Source: Lachancea kluyveri NRRL Y-12651 (taxonomy: Eukaryota; Ascomycota; Saccharomycetes; Saccharomycetales; Saccharomycetaceae). Taken from it: a stretch of 64,000 bases of DNA. The notes beneath the pieces were generated by a model. The model was not told the origin of the DNA. It saw nothing but the letters and a program-made list of their open reading frames with translations, and did no database searches. The stretch covers positions 1-64,000 of the forward strand of contig CM000693.1 of assembly GCA_000149225.2 (NCBI GenBank), read 5' to 3'. Positions 31,883-41,091 of this stretch are shown here, in pieces (positions within the stretch are counted from its first letter, which is position 1; the number at the start of each line of letters is the position of its first letter). A program made the position numbers and the translations under genes.

Positions 31883-34800
31883 TTATTTACTGTCACTAAC
31901 ATCTACTTTGGTAACAGACGTAGTCTCTTTTCTTTGCACAGGCTCTTTGACGTCGTACTCTGAAAAATTAACCTTGCCTTCTTGGACCCTTTTTACGATA
32001 TATTTTCTGATATCTTCAAACAGGTCTAGTTCTTGCGCTTTCACGTCTTTTAATAGTGCTATCATGTAATTAGGAACCATAGCCAAGTCTTCGTTGTGAT
32101 TAATTAGATAGTCAACCGCTTCGATTGCTAAAAAGTAGTTTTCACCTTCGTTCTGCGCAAAAGCATCGTTGTACGTGCTGTGAATTGCACCAGATGTGAC
32201 ACCAGGCGATGGTGTGGCACTGTTCATTTGATATAGAATATTTGGTGTAATAACAGTGGATAAATTGTGTATATCCATCTTAGAACCAATCTGAGTGTCG
32301 ATATGTGAAAAGGACGACGCCCAATATAGGAACGAAAACAGTACCTCGGCAACATTTCTATGGTGATAGGGTAATAATGAGTACAGAAGTGAAAAAAATC
32401 TGTGCTTTTCCATATCCGACTCTACTTTAGCGGTTTGAACCCACATATCATATAACGGGAAAGTGAGCAGGGAGTTCGGAAGTTCTCTCAAGAACTTCTT
32501 TAACAAAGCAGAAAGTTGAATTGAATTTTCGCTGGAGAGATCAGGAACTTCTGAAGGATTACTATCAATCGAGATAGCAAGTTCTTTGAGTTTTCGGATA
32601 TTTCCGTTTTTCCTGAATACACCTTCGACAGACATGTCCATTTGCCGTAAAGATGATATGATCTCGTCGAGTAAGATGGGAACCCTTAACTTTACTGGAC
32701 CAATACCTAAATCAGAATCAGCACCCCATTTTACCGACAAGTAACTTAGTGGTGTGCCGAAAACTTTATTGTAGGCAACCTTTTTGGAGTCTTTGCTCAT
32801 TATTGTTTTGAATTTGCCCCAAAACCCGTTAGAAGCTACCGCGGTGTCTCTGGGAAAGTCCGGTAAGAGCTTTACCGCATCTGCATATGCTTTTATTAGC
32901 GGCGTCTCGCCAGAAGTTAGTAGCGATAGTGATATTAGTTGCAATTTGTATAACTCCTCGGCACTTAGCTCAGAATAGTATACTCCACTTTTTTTTGTCA
33001 CGACATTGGAAACATCATCGGCTTCTTTCAACTTTTTAAAATGTGTGAAAGCGTTAGGTCTCAATTCCCTTGCTTGCTCAGCAGCTACAATACGCGAGAT
33101 ATCGTCCAGTGTTAAACTTTTCGTATTATTAAACATATTGTTATTTTCAGAAGTATGCTGGTGCAATTGCCGTCCATGATCCGTTTGTATAATCAAGCTT
33201 CTATCTGTAACTGCTGTGGTGTTGTTTATGTCTGTTTCTGTAGTTTCCAAAATTCTAGACCGTCGTGCTTCCTGCTTATCATGCGTCACACGAACACTTT
33301 GCCTTCTTGATTTCAGTCTTTTAATATCGTTCAAAGTTCGAATATAGGTTTGTTGCATGGAAATGGTTTCCTTGACACTATTGCTTCTTTCTCTTAACTC
33401 ACGGTTCTTCATTTGAATTTCCATCACAGCTTTAGATCTGATCAAAGCAATTTTTAGAAGAAATACTAGCTGTGATAGTTTGGTCACTAATTTGAAGCCT
33501 GGCTTCGAATCTGGGTCATCTACTGAGCAATGAGCACAGAAAACGTTACCTGGCATTTCTTTGTTGAAAGCTGCATCTGCCACATCATATTGCTGGATGT
33601 GCTTTCCACAAGTAGAACACTTAAAACACTTGTTATGCCACCTCAACTCTTGGTACTGGATACATTCTTCCTGGATGTATTTTCCACAAGAAAAACAGCT
33701 ATCAGTTGCATTAATCGATACATTGATGTGCGCAAAGGGGTTCTTAACTATATGTTCGTTCTTTTCAATTTCTCGCAAAAATTTTACCAGAATATTGACG
33801 GTACGAACAGATTTGTTATACTCCACGGCATCATTCAGCCCACAACGTACCAAAAGTTTCAAAAAGTGCGCTAACCCTGTGATAACTGACATCAGAGATG
33901 AGATATTGACATCTTTATCTTTGGATGCAGTACTTAGTTTCCGCAATAATTGCAGGTAAATCATGACTTTCGTGGACAGATTCCGTGAAAACTTACTATA
34001 CTTTGATCCCTTGTAACTAGTATTATTGTTCTCGTGATTGTTGCTGCTGGTAGAGCCGGCATCATTCAATAGAGAAATATTGGCACCATCTGCACTGTTT
34101 CTGTTAAGCAGTCTTTCCTTCGGAACTGTGTAATAACTTTCTACAGACTGTAAACAGTCTAGGGCCTTAAACAAGCACTCGATTTTCAATACAAAAAGCG
34201 CTGTAGAGTTTATTCCCTTTGATTGATCGAAGCTTGTCAAATATTGAAACATATCAGAGATGCATGATGCAGTTTCCTCTTCGAATCTGTAGAGTACAGA
34301 CCATGTCTTGGATATTATAGAGTTGAATGATTGGACATATTTTTCCAGTTCTTGCGGTGAAGGATTTGTATCCTGTGACGCAGCCTTTTGATTTTTTTCT
34401 ATGTCGACTACCGGGAGAGGTGGAAGACCTGCTGCTGCTGGAGGCATACTAACATGCCAGTACTTGTGAATACCATAGCATTCTGGGTGCCAGCGATGGA
34501 TTTCATCACCGCGAGGAAATTCGATATACTGATCTGAAATTGGATAATGGCACCCTTTGCATCTCTTGGAGAAAAACTTCAAAAAATGGTATTTGCAATA
34601 CAGCTCATCTTTGTGATTAAAGCAAGTATTCATACCGCATTTAGCGCCACATATTTTGCAGCAAAAATGCTCTTCATCATAAAGTTTCCCAAAGGCATTG
34701 TAATAAACACCTCTAAGGGGCTTTTCACAGACAAAACATAGCAGGTTGTTTCTCTTGAAGTAGTCGTGTTGGCACAGCGGTATCAGCTCATGTGTTTCTG

Positions 34801-35092
34801 GGTCCTCAAATGGAAAATATTTGGGTTTGCATACGGTGCCACAGTCATAACAAACAAAGCACTCCTCGTGGTAATACCTTCCTAGAGCCTTTAAAGAGTT
34901 CTGATAAATATGTTTGTTGCAGCGAGCACAAATTCGCATTATTCTAGAACTTCCTGAAGACGTTGGTGTAGGCCGTGACTTTTGGGTATCGCTGGAGGGA
35001 AGCGGCAGACCAGCAGTATTTTTCCTGGCGACATAATCGCCAAATGTCATTGGCGGAAGGTTCTTCTGTGTCTTCGGTACCGTGCTCATCAA
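31883..35092 (-). CDS. LRG1: Rho GTPase-activating protein with LIM domains, Lrg1-like
   Basis: GAP for Rho1, controlling 1,3-beta-glucan synthase and the cell-wall integrity pathway, and acting in cell fusion and separation. 1069 residues (S. cerevisiae Lrg1 has 1017). Two tandem LIM zinc-binding domains occupy about residues 55-180 (CARCNKHIYQN and CFVCEKPLRG), followed by a further Cys/His cluster (CKGCHYPI). A third LIM lies at about 455-515 (CFSCGKYIQEE), and a C-terminal RhoGAP domain starts at about 765 with the arginine-finger segment GVFRKNGN. Asn-rich linkers join them. Rga1 and Rga2 are alternative paralogues, but three LIM domains with this spacing fit Lrg1 best. It lies between ZWF1 and ATG2, where S. 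cerevisiae chromosome XIV has none; LRG1 is YDL240W there. Confidence 0.93.
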   Translation of the reverse strand: MMSTVPKTQKNLPPMTFGDYVARKNTAGLPLPSSDTQKSRPTPTSSGSSRIMRICARCNKHIYQNSLKALGRYYHEECFVCYDCGTVCKPKYFPFEDPETHELIPLCQHDYFKRNNLLCFVCEKPLRGVYYNAFGKLYDEEHFCCKICGAKCGMNTCFNHKDELYCKYHFLKFFSKRCKGCHYPISDQYIEFPRGDEIHRWHPECYGIHKYWHVSMPPAAAGLPPLPVVDIEKNQKAASQDTNPSPQELEKYVQSFNSIISKTWSVLYRFEEETASCISDMFQYLTSFDQSKGINSTALFVLKIECLFKALDCLQSVESYYTVPKERLLNRNSADGANISLLNDAGSTSSNNHENNNTSYKGSKYSKFSRNLSTKVMIYLQLLRKLSTASKDKDVNISSLMSVITGLAHFLKLLVRCGLNDAVEYNKSVRTVNILVKFLREIEKNEHIVKNPFAHINVSINATDSCFSCGKYIQEECIQYQELRWHNKCFKCSTCGKHIQQYDVADAAFNKEMPGNVFCAHCSVDDPDSKPGFKLVTKLSQLVFLLKIALIRSKAVMEIQMKNRELRERSNSVKETISMQQTYIRTLNDIKRLKSRRQSVRVTHDKQEARRSRILETTETDINNTTAVTDRSLIIQTDHGRQLHQHTSENNNMFNNTKSLTLDDISRIVAAEQARELRPNAFTHFKKLKEADDVSNVVTKKSGVYYSELSAEELYKLQLISLSLLTSGETPLIKAYADAVKLLPDFPRDTAVASNGFWGKFKTIMSKDSKKVAYNKVFGTPLSYLSVKWGADSDLGIGPVKLRVPILLDEIISSLRQMDMSVEGVFRKNGNIRKLKELAISIDSNPSEVPDLSSENSIQLSALLKKFLRELPNSLLTFPLYDMWVQTAKVESDMEKHRFFSLLYSLLPYHHRNVAEVLFSFLYWASSFSHIDTQIGSKMDIHNLSTVITPNILYQMNSATPSPGVTSGAIHSTYNDAFAQNEGENYFLAIEAVDYLINHNEDLAMVPNYMIALLKDVKAQELDLFEDIRKYIVKRVQEGKVNFSEYDVKEPVQRKETTSVTKVDVSDSK

Positions 35093-35446
35093 TTTTTTTT
35101 CTCCTTTGGGTCAAATAGTGGATGTTTCTTCAATAGATAACAAATGCCAATTCAACGAATCGATACAAAAATTAAAAGGGGAGAAACAACAGAGGAGTCT
35201 TTGAAGTGGTATCTTTTTTTAACTCTAGAGCAAGTACACTTGATAACGTCTTTCAACCCTGTAGCTTGACAGGGCTTCTCCGTACGTTTTAGCCTAATCA
35301 GTGGGGGAACGAACCGCCGCGCTCTCTTTTTGTTGTTGAGTGTTTTGATCCTTGACGGTTTTGGTGTTACGTTAAAAGTGATAAAAAGTATTATAAACTT
35401 CAGCTTATTGCGTAGGTTTTATGCGTTGCTGTGTATATGCTAATAC

Positions 35447-38400
35447 CTATTTTTTGGGGTTTTTCGACTTGTATTTGTCCTGGATATAAAGAGCCTGCTC
35501 TTCATCCAGTTGATTAGAAATACCCTGTAATGTTTTTGAAAAAGCCTCTGTTGCCCCGATCAGTGGGCGAAGGATCGCTACAGGGGTGGCACGTGCAATG
35601 GATGTCGCTGTTCCTTGTGCTGTATTCCCCTCTTTTATTTCATTTCGTGCTTTCCTCACGGCATCGTATGCGAGGTATACATTTTTCTCAAATGAGCCAT
35701 AAGCCTCTTGTAAACCCTTCTGTGCTGTGAGAGGTTGATCGGCGTATAGACTTATAATCTTCGGAGATCCTTCATCTTCATCAGAGGGTTCTATTATCAA
35801 AGCAGCGGGAGTGCCTTTTTTAGGATTATGTCCCCCAAGTAAAGATTCCGGTTTTAGCATCGATTCATCCACTATGGCATTTATTTCTTCTCCGGTATCA
35901 ATCACTCTCACTTCAACTCCTCTTGCACCTGGACCACGACCACCAAAAAAATGCTCTGTATTTTCCAACACAGCTTGGGTGCCAGACGCTAGTTTAACAC
36001 CCAAGCGAACAAATTCGCCAGTTGTTGTCTTTAGAAAAACTTGGGCACCCTTTTGTAAGCTCCTTGCTAGGCGTTGGTCCTGTTTATATTCCTTCACAGG
36101 AACCGTTACTAATGCCTTGACACCTGAACCCAATGCTACCAAAGATTTAACCGGAGCAAGCCCGCTCAAGACACCGGGTAATTGGGTCCCTGTAATATCT
36201 GGCATCCATATACTATTCAAATGCTTGCCTAGTTCAGGAAAGCCATTTACGCCATAAAGTATGACATGTTTCATAGTCATTTTAGAGCCATCAAGGATGA
36301 AAAAGTTCATAAACTCACTGGTATGCCCGGACTTTATACCTGCATAATCGACTTTTTTGGGTTTGTAATCAAGTTTTACCTTAATAGAATTAATTTCGAA
36401 CCTTTGGATATATATGACGTCGGGGTATTCATCAATGAGCTCAAATCTCTTATCTTTGAATTCGCCAAAACGTGTCAAAAAATCCAAAGTATCTTGGTCT
36501 ACATGCAGTCTTAAAGGAAGAACGTTTACCCCAAGTCTCAGCTCTGTGGCCTCTAGGAAATCGATTGGTCTTACCGTCTTTAAGTCGAGCTTTAGCATAG
36601 GAGTCTCCCTGGGTCGGGATTCTTCCCTTAAAATTGCAACAAACTTGTTCCACGTTGATGTGGGAACGTTATCGATAATTTCAAAGTCCTGGACAGATAC
36701 TGAAACATCGTTTAGTATGTCAGTGGAATTATCGGAGTCAGATTCGGTGGGTTCATCTACTGTGTATCCAGAAAAATGGGCTTTTAAAGATGAAATATCG
36801 ACCAAGATTTTATGGTGCTTAGATGGTCGTAGCTTAAGCTTTTTGACCGAATTTCCAACACGAATACCGGGGTCGTTATGGATCTCTTCGTTAACCAGCC
36901 TCTTCAAGTCGGCACCATCGCCAGAGTTTTTTGGAGCAGAAATGTAAATAGATTCGAAGATAGTAGCTTCAATTTTGTTCTCCTCATTTTCTTCGTTGAT
37001 CTGCATCTGCATTTCCGATTCCATTCGGTCAATAATATTGGATATTGATTTTCGTGTATATTTCCAATCATAGCCATCATACAACTTGAGAATGGCTTTT
37101 TTCAAGTGCAAATCTACCTGTATGTTGATAATATCGTCAAATGCATTGTACAGCTCACGCTCTAACCATTTTCTATTGGCAAAATGACTTTCTTGTAAAT
37201 TGAAAGAGTCGTGTTCATTTAATGGAGAAGAATTAGTAGAAGTATTATTCGAGTACCTGTGTTCGTCCAGAATTTGAGGAGCTTGGTCAAGAAAGTCATC
37301 AACAATCTCCATTGCTGGTTCGTTAATAGCTTTTTTTCCCTCCAAAAGATCTGGGTCGAAGTAAGATAAATCAACATCATGAAACGTGTCAACCGGGCTT
37401 ACCCTCGTTCTATATTTCCGTTCATCTGGGAAGGACACAGGGGGTTTCAGATCAATACACACCTGTACTAAGGTATGTGTTGAATCCGCACAAAGGGATA
37501 AGGATGCATAGTCAATTTCGATATCCAATTGAGTACCTGTCTCTCGTTTTTGAATAAGCAAAGAGACAGTATCGACTTTTCCAACATTTGCAAAACCACT
37601 TTTGGAGTAAAAATTTTGAACAGTAAGCCAAGGCTCTTGTTCTTCTCTTTTAATATGCGCTTTATCATCAATTAACATTAAAGTGGAAGCTTTGATAGTA
37701 CCTTTCACAGAAATTTCAGGCACCTGGAGGTCGAAAACAGCGCGGCCAATTACAACCATTAGCACGGCATTTAATCTGAACGGAGAAAGAGATATTGAGC
37801 AGTCGGTTAGTTTTATTTCAATGTTCTCATTTTTTGTGGGTACACTTTTTGTAGTTGATTTTCTAGCATCATCATTTTTCATTTCATCTAAAATGGGTAG
37901 GAGGGTTGCGTAATAGTAGAATACTGTATTTCTAAAGCAAATGCTGACTTTTCCGGATGGTCTTTTCTGGACCATCATTGCAGGCCTGTTTTGATCATTT
38001 TTCTTTATCAAAGAGATCAATTGATGGTTTTTTTCTGACGCAAAACGAGCCAGTGATAAGTCTTTAGAATAAAATGTGAAAGATCCATTTTTATTAGAAA
38101 TAAAGGTGCTATCTGCCAACTTTAAAACTAAGTTCCCAAAGCCCGGGCACAATAGCTCCTTTATTGTTCCTTTAATATGCTTTATTCTTATTGCAAAATT
38201 GGCTAAACTGCTCTGCTTGTAAATGATACTAGATGAATTTAAAATTCTTACACTCTTTTTGAGGTGTTTATATTTTTTGTCACCAGAAGTAGAAGATTTT
38301 GGTGCTTCTCCTGGAGAAAAATGTGGAAGCAGTTTGGAAACGAGATGTTGTATATCTCGAGAAATGGATGTCATATCTGTTTGAGACGCATTAATAACGA

Positions 38401-40162
38401 TTGATTCGATGTCACCAGTTGTCTTAGTAGAAATGTATGTCTCATTTTGGTTATGGTCAAAGGTACTAAACTGATGGCTTGTCAAAAGTTGCTCTAGCTT
38501 AATATTCTCGGCATCCAGTAACACAGTTTTTTCGTGGTTTTTGACCACCGATATTTTGAAACGAGCCACGCTTAAGGGGGTCAACGGAAGGGAAATGCTT
38601 ACTGGATCGACAGTTAGTTGCAATTGGTAATCAGCTATACGAAGTATAATTAAAATAGCTTCACTTTTGCAAGTAATGGCAGGCGCTTTTGAGGAATGAG
38701 TTGAACTATTAGATATAAATTTCGACCAACTTTTCAAACACGCTTGAAGGTTAAAGAAAAATGTGGCAATATTGCAGATACTATCCTCAGTGAGATCAAT
38801 GGTTAGTTCTTGGGTGATGAATATGCAAGTCCCCTTTTCTGAGCTCTTGAACAAAACGTATAATAAAGGTTCTTTGGTAGCAGTCGTGGTAAGTATAGTT
38901 TTGGTACCATCTAAAATTTCTATGCTTCGAGCAGACACGCTGACTAAACTTGAAATGTTGTTTGTTAAAATTATTCCATGCAGTAGCAACTGCACATCAC
39001 TTGAAACTCGTACATGTAGCCTGCCGATATTCAATTCTGTGATGGGGATGTCTTCTTCGATGTTTTGCTCCTGTTGAAATCGTTTATAATTTTGCAAGCC
39101 CTGAGCGCTTTTCTTATCAGAAATTGGTAATTTACTTGCGGCCAGTGAAGTACGTGAAGATATTATCTTAATAACGGTTTCTAGCACTGGCTCATTCAGC
39201 TTCAAAAGCTCTTCCATATCAACGGTTAGTACATCGATTCCAACTGCCAAATCTCGTACGGATAGATCTTCAACAGATGTTAGTCCACGGAAAGAAATGT
39301 TTAAATTAGTCAGCTTTACCAACGGATCTGACGTTTCGTGCAGCTTATCAGGCTTTGGTGGACCAGAAACTTCGGGGGCACTCTGCATGGCGCTCATGTA
39401 AATAGATGTAGCTTCGGCCTTTGTGTACACTAGACTGCTTGCTAACAGATCACTCTCTTCTGTAAATGCCTCATCATAATCTTGGTCTTCAGGTTTCGAA
39501 TGTAGTATTTCTAGTGTCGTTAGTTTTATCTCCCTGTGATCATCAGCAGTTAAAAAGTGGATTTCCTCAATTTGTAGCTCAATGCAATTATGAGAAGAGA
39601 ATAAAAATTTAAAACTGGCGTTTTTGAGTGTAATGGATAGTTTTGATAATGCAATCTCTAAAGCCTTGTTGCGCATAGCTTCCAAAGCGGAGGTAGATGA
39701 GAATTTAGTTGAAGTATTAGCTGGATCAGCATCCATGTATTCACTTCCGCTACTGCTACCCTCCTCGGCAGCTGCATCATCTTCTTCCTGCTTTTCAGTA
39801 CCAATCGGTTGCATTACAGAGTTGGTTAAATCAAAGACACTCCTGACTAAAGAGAATCCACCAGGATCGGAAGTCCCGCCCAGCGTTGGCTTTACCACAA
39901 ACTCTAGACCCTCACATTTAATGTCGACACCACCACTTACAGTCAACTGTAAGTCTAGATTCTTTATGTAACCGCTTCTAACTGCTGCATTCGGTATGTG
40001 GATGTCTTCTACATCTAAATCTAAATCATGGAATGAGAATTGAGAGCTTGATCCTAGTGAAACGTCTAGATTTGAGATGTCAACGTTTGAGAAAAGAGAA
40101 ATTTGTTGGACAACATAGAGGAGAAGTCTCTTTTGAATGTTTTGAGGCAACCAGGATGCCAT
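35447..40162 (-). CDS. ATG2: Autophagy lipid-transfer protein Atg2
   Basis: Peripheral membrane protein that works with Atg18 and Atg9 at the ER-phagophore contact to move phospholipids into the growing autophagosome membrane. 1571 residues, close to S. cerevisiae Atg2 (1592). The N-terminal chorein-type lipid-transfer segment is visible in the first 60 residues (ASWLPQNIQKRLLLYVVQQ, then the SFHDLDLDVEDIHIP stretch). The C-terminal third holds the conserved CAD/C-terminal regions (LPLRLHVDQDTLDFLTRF, GVNGFPELGKHLNSIWMPDI, and the amphipathic segment KSLVALGSGVKALVTVPVKEY). Divergent from KEX2, with about 930 bases between the start codons. Confidence 0.97.
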   Translation of the reverse strand: MASWLPQNIQKRLLLYVVQQISLFSNVDISNLDVSLGSSSQFSFHDLDLDVEDIHIPNAAVRSGYIKNLDLQLTVSGGVDIKCEGLEFVVKPTLGGTSDPGGFSLVRSVFDLTNSVMQPIGTEKQEEDDAAAEEGSSSGSEYMDADPANTSTKFSSTSALEAMRNKALEIALSKLSITLKNASFKFLFSSHNCIELQIEEIHFLTADDHREIKLTTLEILHSKPEDQDYDEAFTEESDLLASSLVYTKAEATSIYMSAMQSAPEVSGPPKPDKLHETSDPLVKLTNLNISFRGLTSVEDLSVRDLAVGIDVLTVDMEELLKLNEPVLETVIKIISSRTSLAASKLPISDKKSAQGLQNYKRFQQEQNIEEDIPITELNIGRLHVRVSSDVQLLLHGIILTNNISSLVSVSARSIEILDGTKTILTTTATKEPLLYVLFKSSEKGTCIFITQELTIDLTEDSICNIATFFFNLQACLKSWSKFISNSSTHSSKAPAITCKSEAILIILRIADYQLQLTVDPVSISLPLTPLSVARFKISVVKNHEKTVLLDAENIKLEQLLTSHQFSTFDHNQNETYISTKTTGDIESIVINASQTDMTSISRDIQHLVSKLLPHFSPGEAPKSSTSGDKKYKHLKKSVRILNSSSIIYKQSSLANFAIRIKHIKGTIKELLCPGFGNLVLKLADSTFISNKNGSFTFYSKDLSLARFASEKNHQLISLIKKNDQNRPAMMVQKRPSGKVSICFRNTVFYYYATLLPILDEMKNDDARKSTTKSVPTKNENIEIKLTDCSISLSPFRLNAVLMVVIGRAVFDLQVPEISVKGTIKASTLMLIDDKAHIKREEQEPWLTVQNFYSKSGFANVGKVDTVSLLIQKRETGTQLDIEIDYASLSLCADSTHTLVQVCIDLKPPVSFPDERKYRTRVSPVDTFHDVDLSYFDPDLLEGKKAINEPAMEIVDDFLDQAPQILDEHRYSNNTSTNSSPLNEHDSFNLQESHFANRKWLERELYNAFDDIINIQVDLHLKKAILKLYDGYDWKYTRKSISNIIDRMESEMQMQINEENEENKIEATIFESIYISAPKNSGDGADLKRLVNEEIHNDPGIRVGNSVKKLKLRPSKHHKILVDISSLKAHFSGYTVDEPTESDSDNSTDILNDVSVSVQDFEIIDNVPTSTWNKFVAILREESRPRETPMLKLDLKTVRPIDFLEATELRLGVNVLPLRLHVDQDTLDFLTRFGEFKDKRFELIDEYPDVIYIQRFEINSIKVKLDYKPKKVDYAGIKSGHTSEFMNFFILDGSKMTMKHVILYGVNGFPELGKHLNSIWMPDITGTQLPGVLSGLAPVKSLVALGSGVKALVTVPVKEYKQDQRLARSLQKGAQVFLKTTTGEFVRLGVKLASGTQAVLENTEHFFGGRGPGARGVEVRVIDTGEEINAIVDESMLKPESLLGGHNPKKGTPAALIIEPSDEDEGSPKIISLYADQPLTAQKGLQEAYGSFEKNVYLAYDAVRKARNEIKEGNTAQGTATSIARATPVAILRPLIGATEAFSKTLQGISNQLDEEQALYIQDKYKSKNPKK

Positions 40163-41091
40163 TATGATGATATTATGGCCTGTGTTTTGATTCTTGAAAG
40201 AAGGGGTTCACTGGTTATTGCGTAAGGGGATTTTGTCAGACACTTTACTTGATTCAAAGATACCTATATACGAGATCAGTTGAAATTGATACGACTTCAC
40301 TTCTCAAGTTGAACCACGAATATATTAACGAAGGAACGTAAAGTGACAATATCCTCCATACCAGACTAAATATACTGATAATATTTGTGAGCATATTCTG
40401 CTTGCTTGGTGAATCTGCTAATGTCAAGAAAAGTTTATTTTTATGCTATTGTGGACGGTAACTCTTCCTTGCACGCAACTGGTATAATTGGGCTATGCAC
40501 TAAAAGTGTTTACAAAGATGGTACTTTACTGAATAATTTAGTTGTAAGCATACGGATTCCTTTCCTTTACGAAACCCAATGTCCGCTCTAGTATTCTACG
40601 TCAGTATGTGGTACGTAGAAAAAGCATAAACTTATTGAAACCCCCAGGAGAATAAACCTCCGAGCACATTCTTAAGCTTCTTGTGATACATTACAGCTAC
40701 GTTGGGGATTTAACAAATTTCCTGGTTAGTAAATCTTCAGAGTCCTGATTAAACTTCCCGTAAGCTGATTTATCTTGAGCTACAAATTCCACTCGTAAAT
40801 CGAGCAGTTTAAAGATATCATGAGCCTCCAAAGGCTCGTGGACCTTCAATCTTCAGCTCTTGAAACTTATCAAGCACAAACGTTAATTGACTAGACCATT
40901 CTTATGTTACTTTTTTCCTTCAATAGTCCATTTCCGGAGTTTTTTGATCATTATTAACGAGAGAGCAAGATCAGTACTTTGAAAAAGAGCCACAAGAACC
41001 ATTCTCGATGGAACAACTAAACACGAAGTATCTGTCCGAGAAAGCAGCTTTCACAAGAGGAAAATTCTTTTCGTCTGTTTGGTTTTGTAGC
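40163..41091. promoter_or_regulatory. Divergent ATG2/KEX2 intergenic region
   Basis: A 929-base divergent promoter region. It contains only short ORFs (for example 40406-40591) with no support. No confident factor-binding site was identified. Confidence 0.5.

Noticed and set aside
31812-32069. Plus-strand ORFs antisense to LRG1, ATG2, PRP16 and SGO1
   Set aside because: They are shadows of long, well-supported genes on the other strand.
40406-40591. 61-codon ORF between ATG2 and KEX2
   Set aside because: Short, no recognised features and inside a divergent promoter.
41008-41091. Upstream ATG as the KEX2 start
   Set aside because: It would put 28 charged residues before a clear signal peptide; the ATG at 41092 begins directly with the signal sequence.
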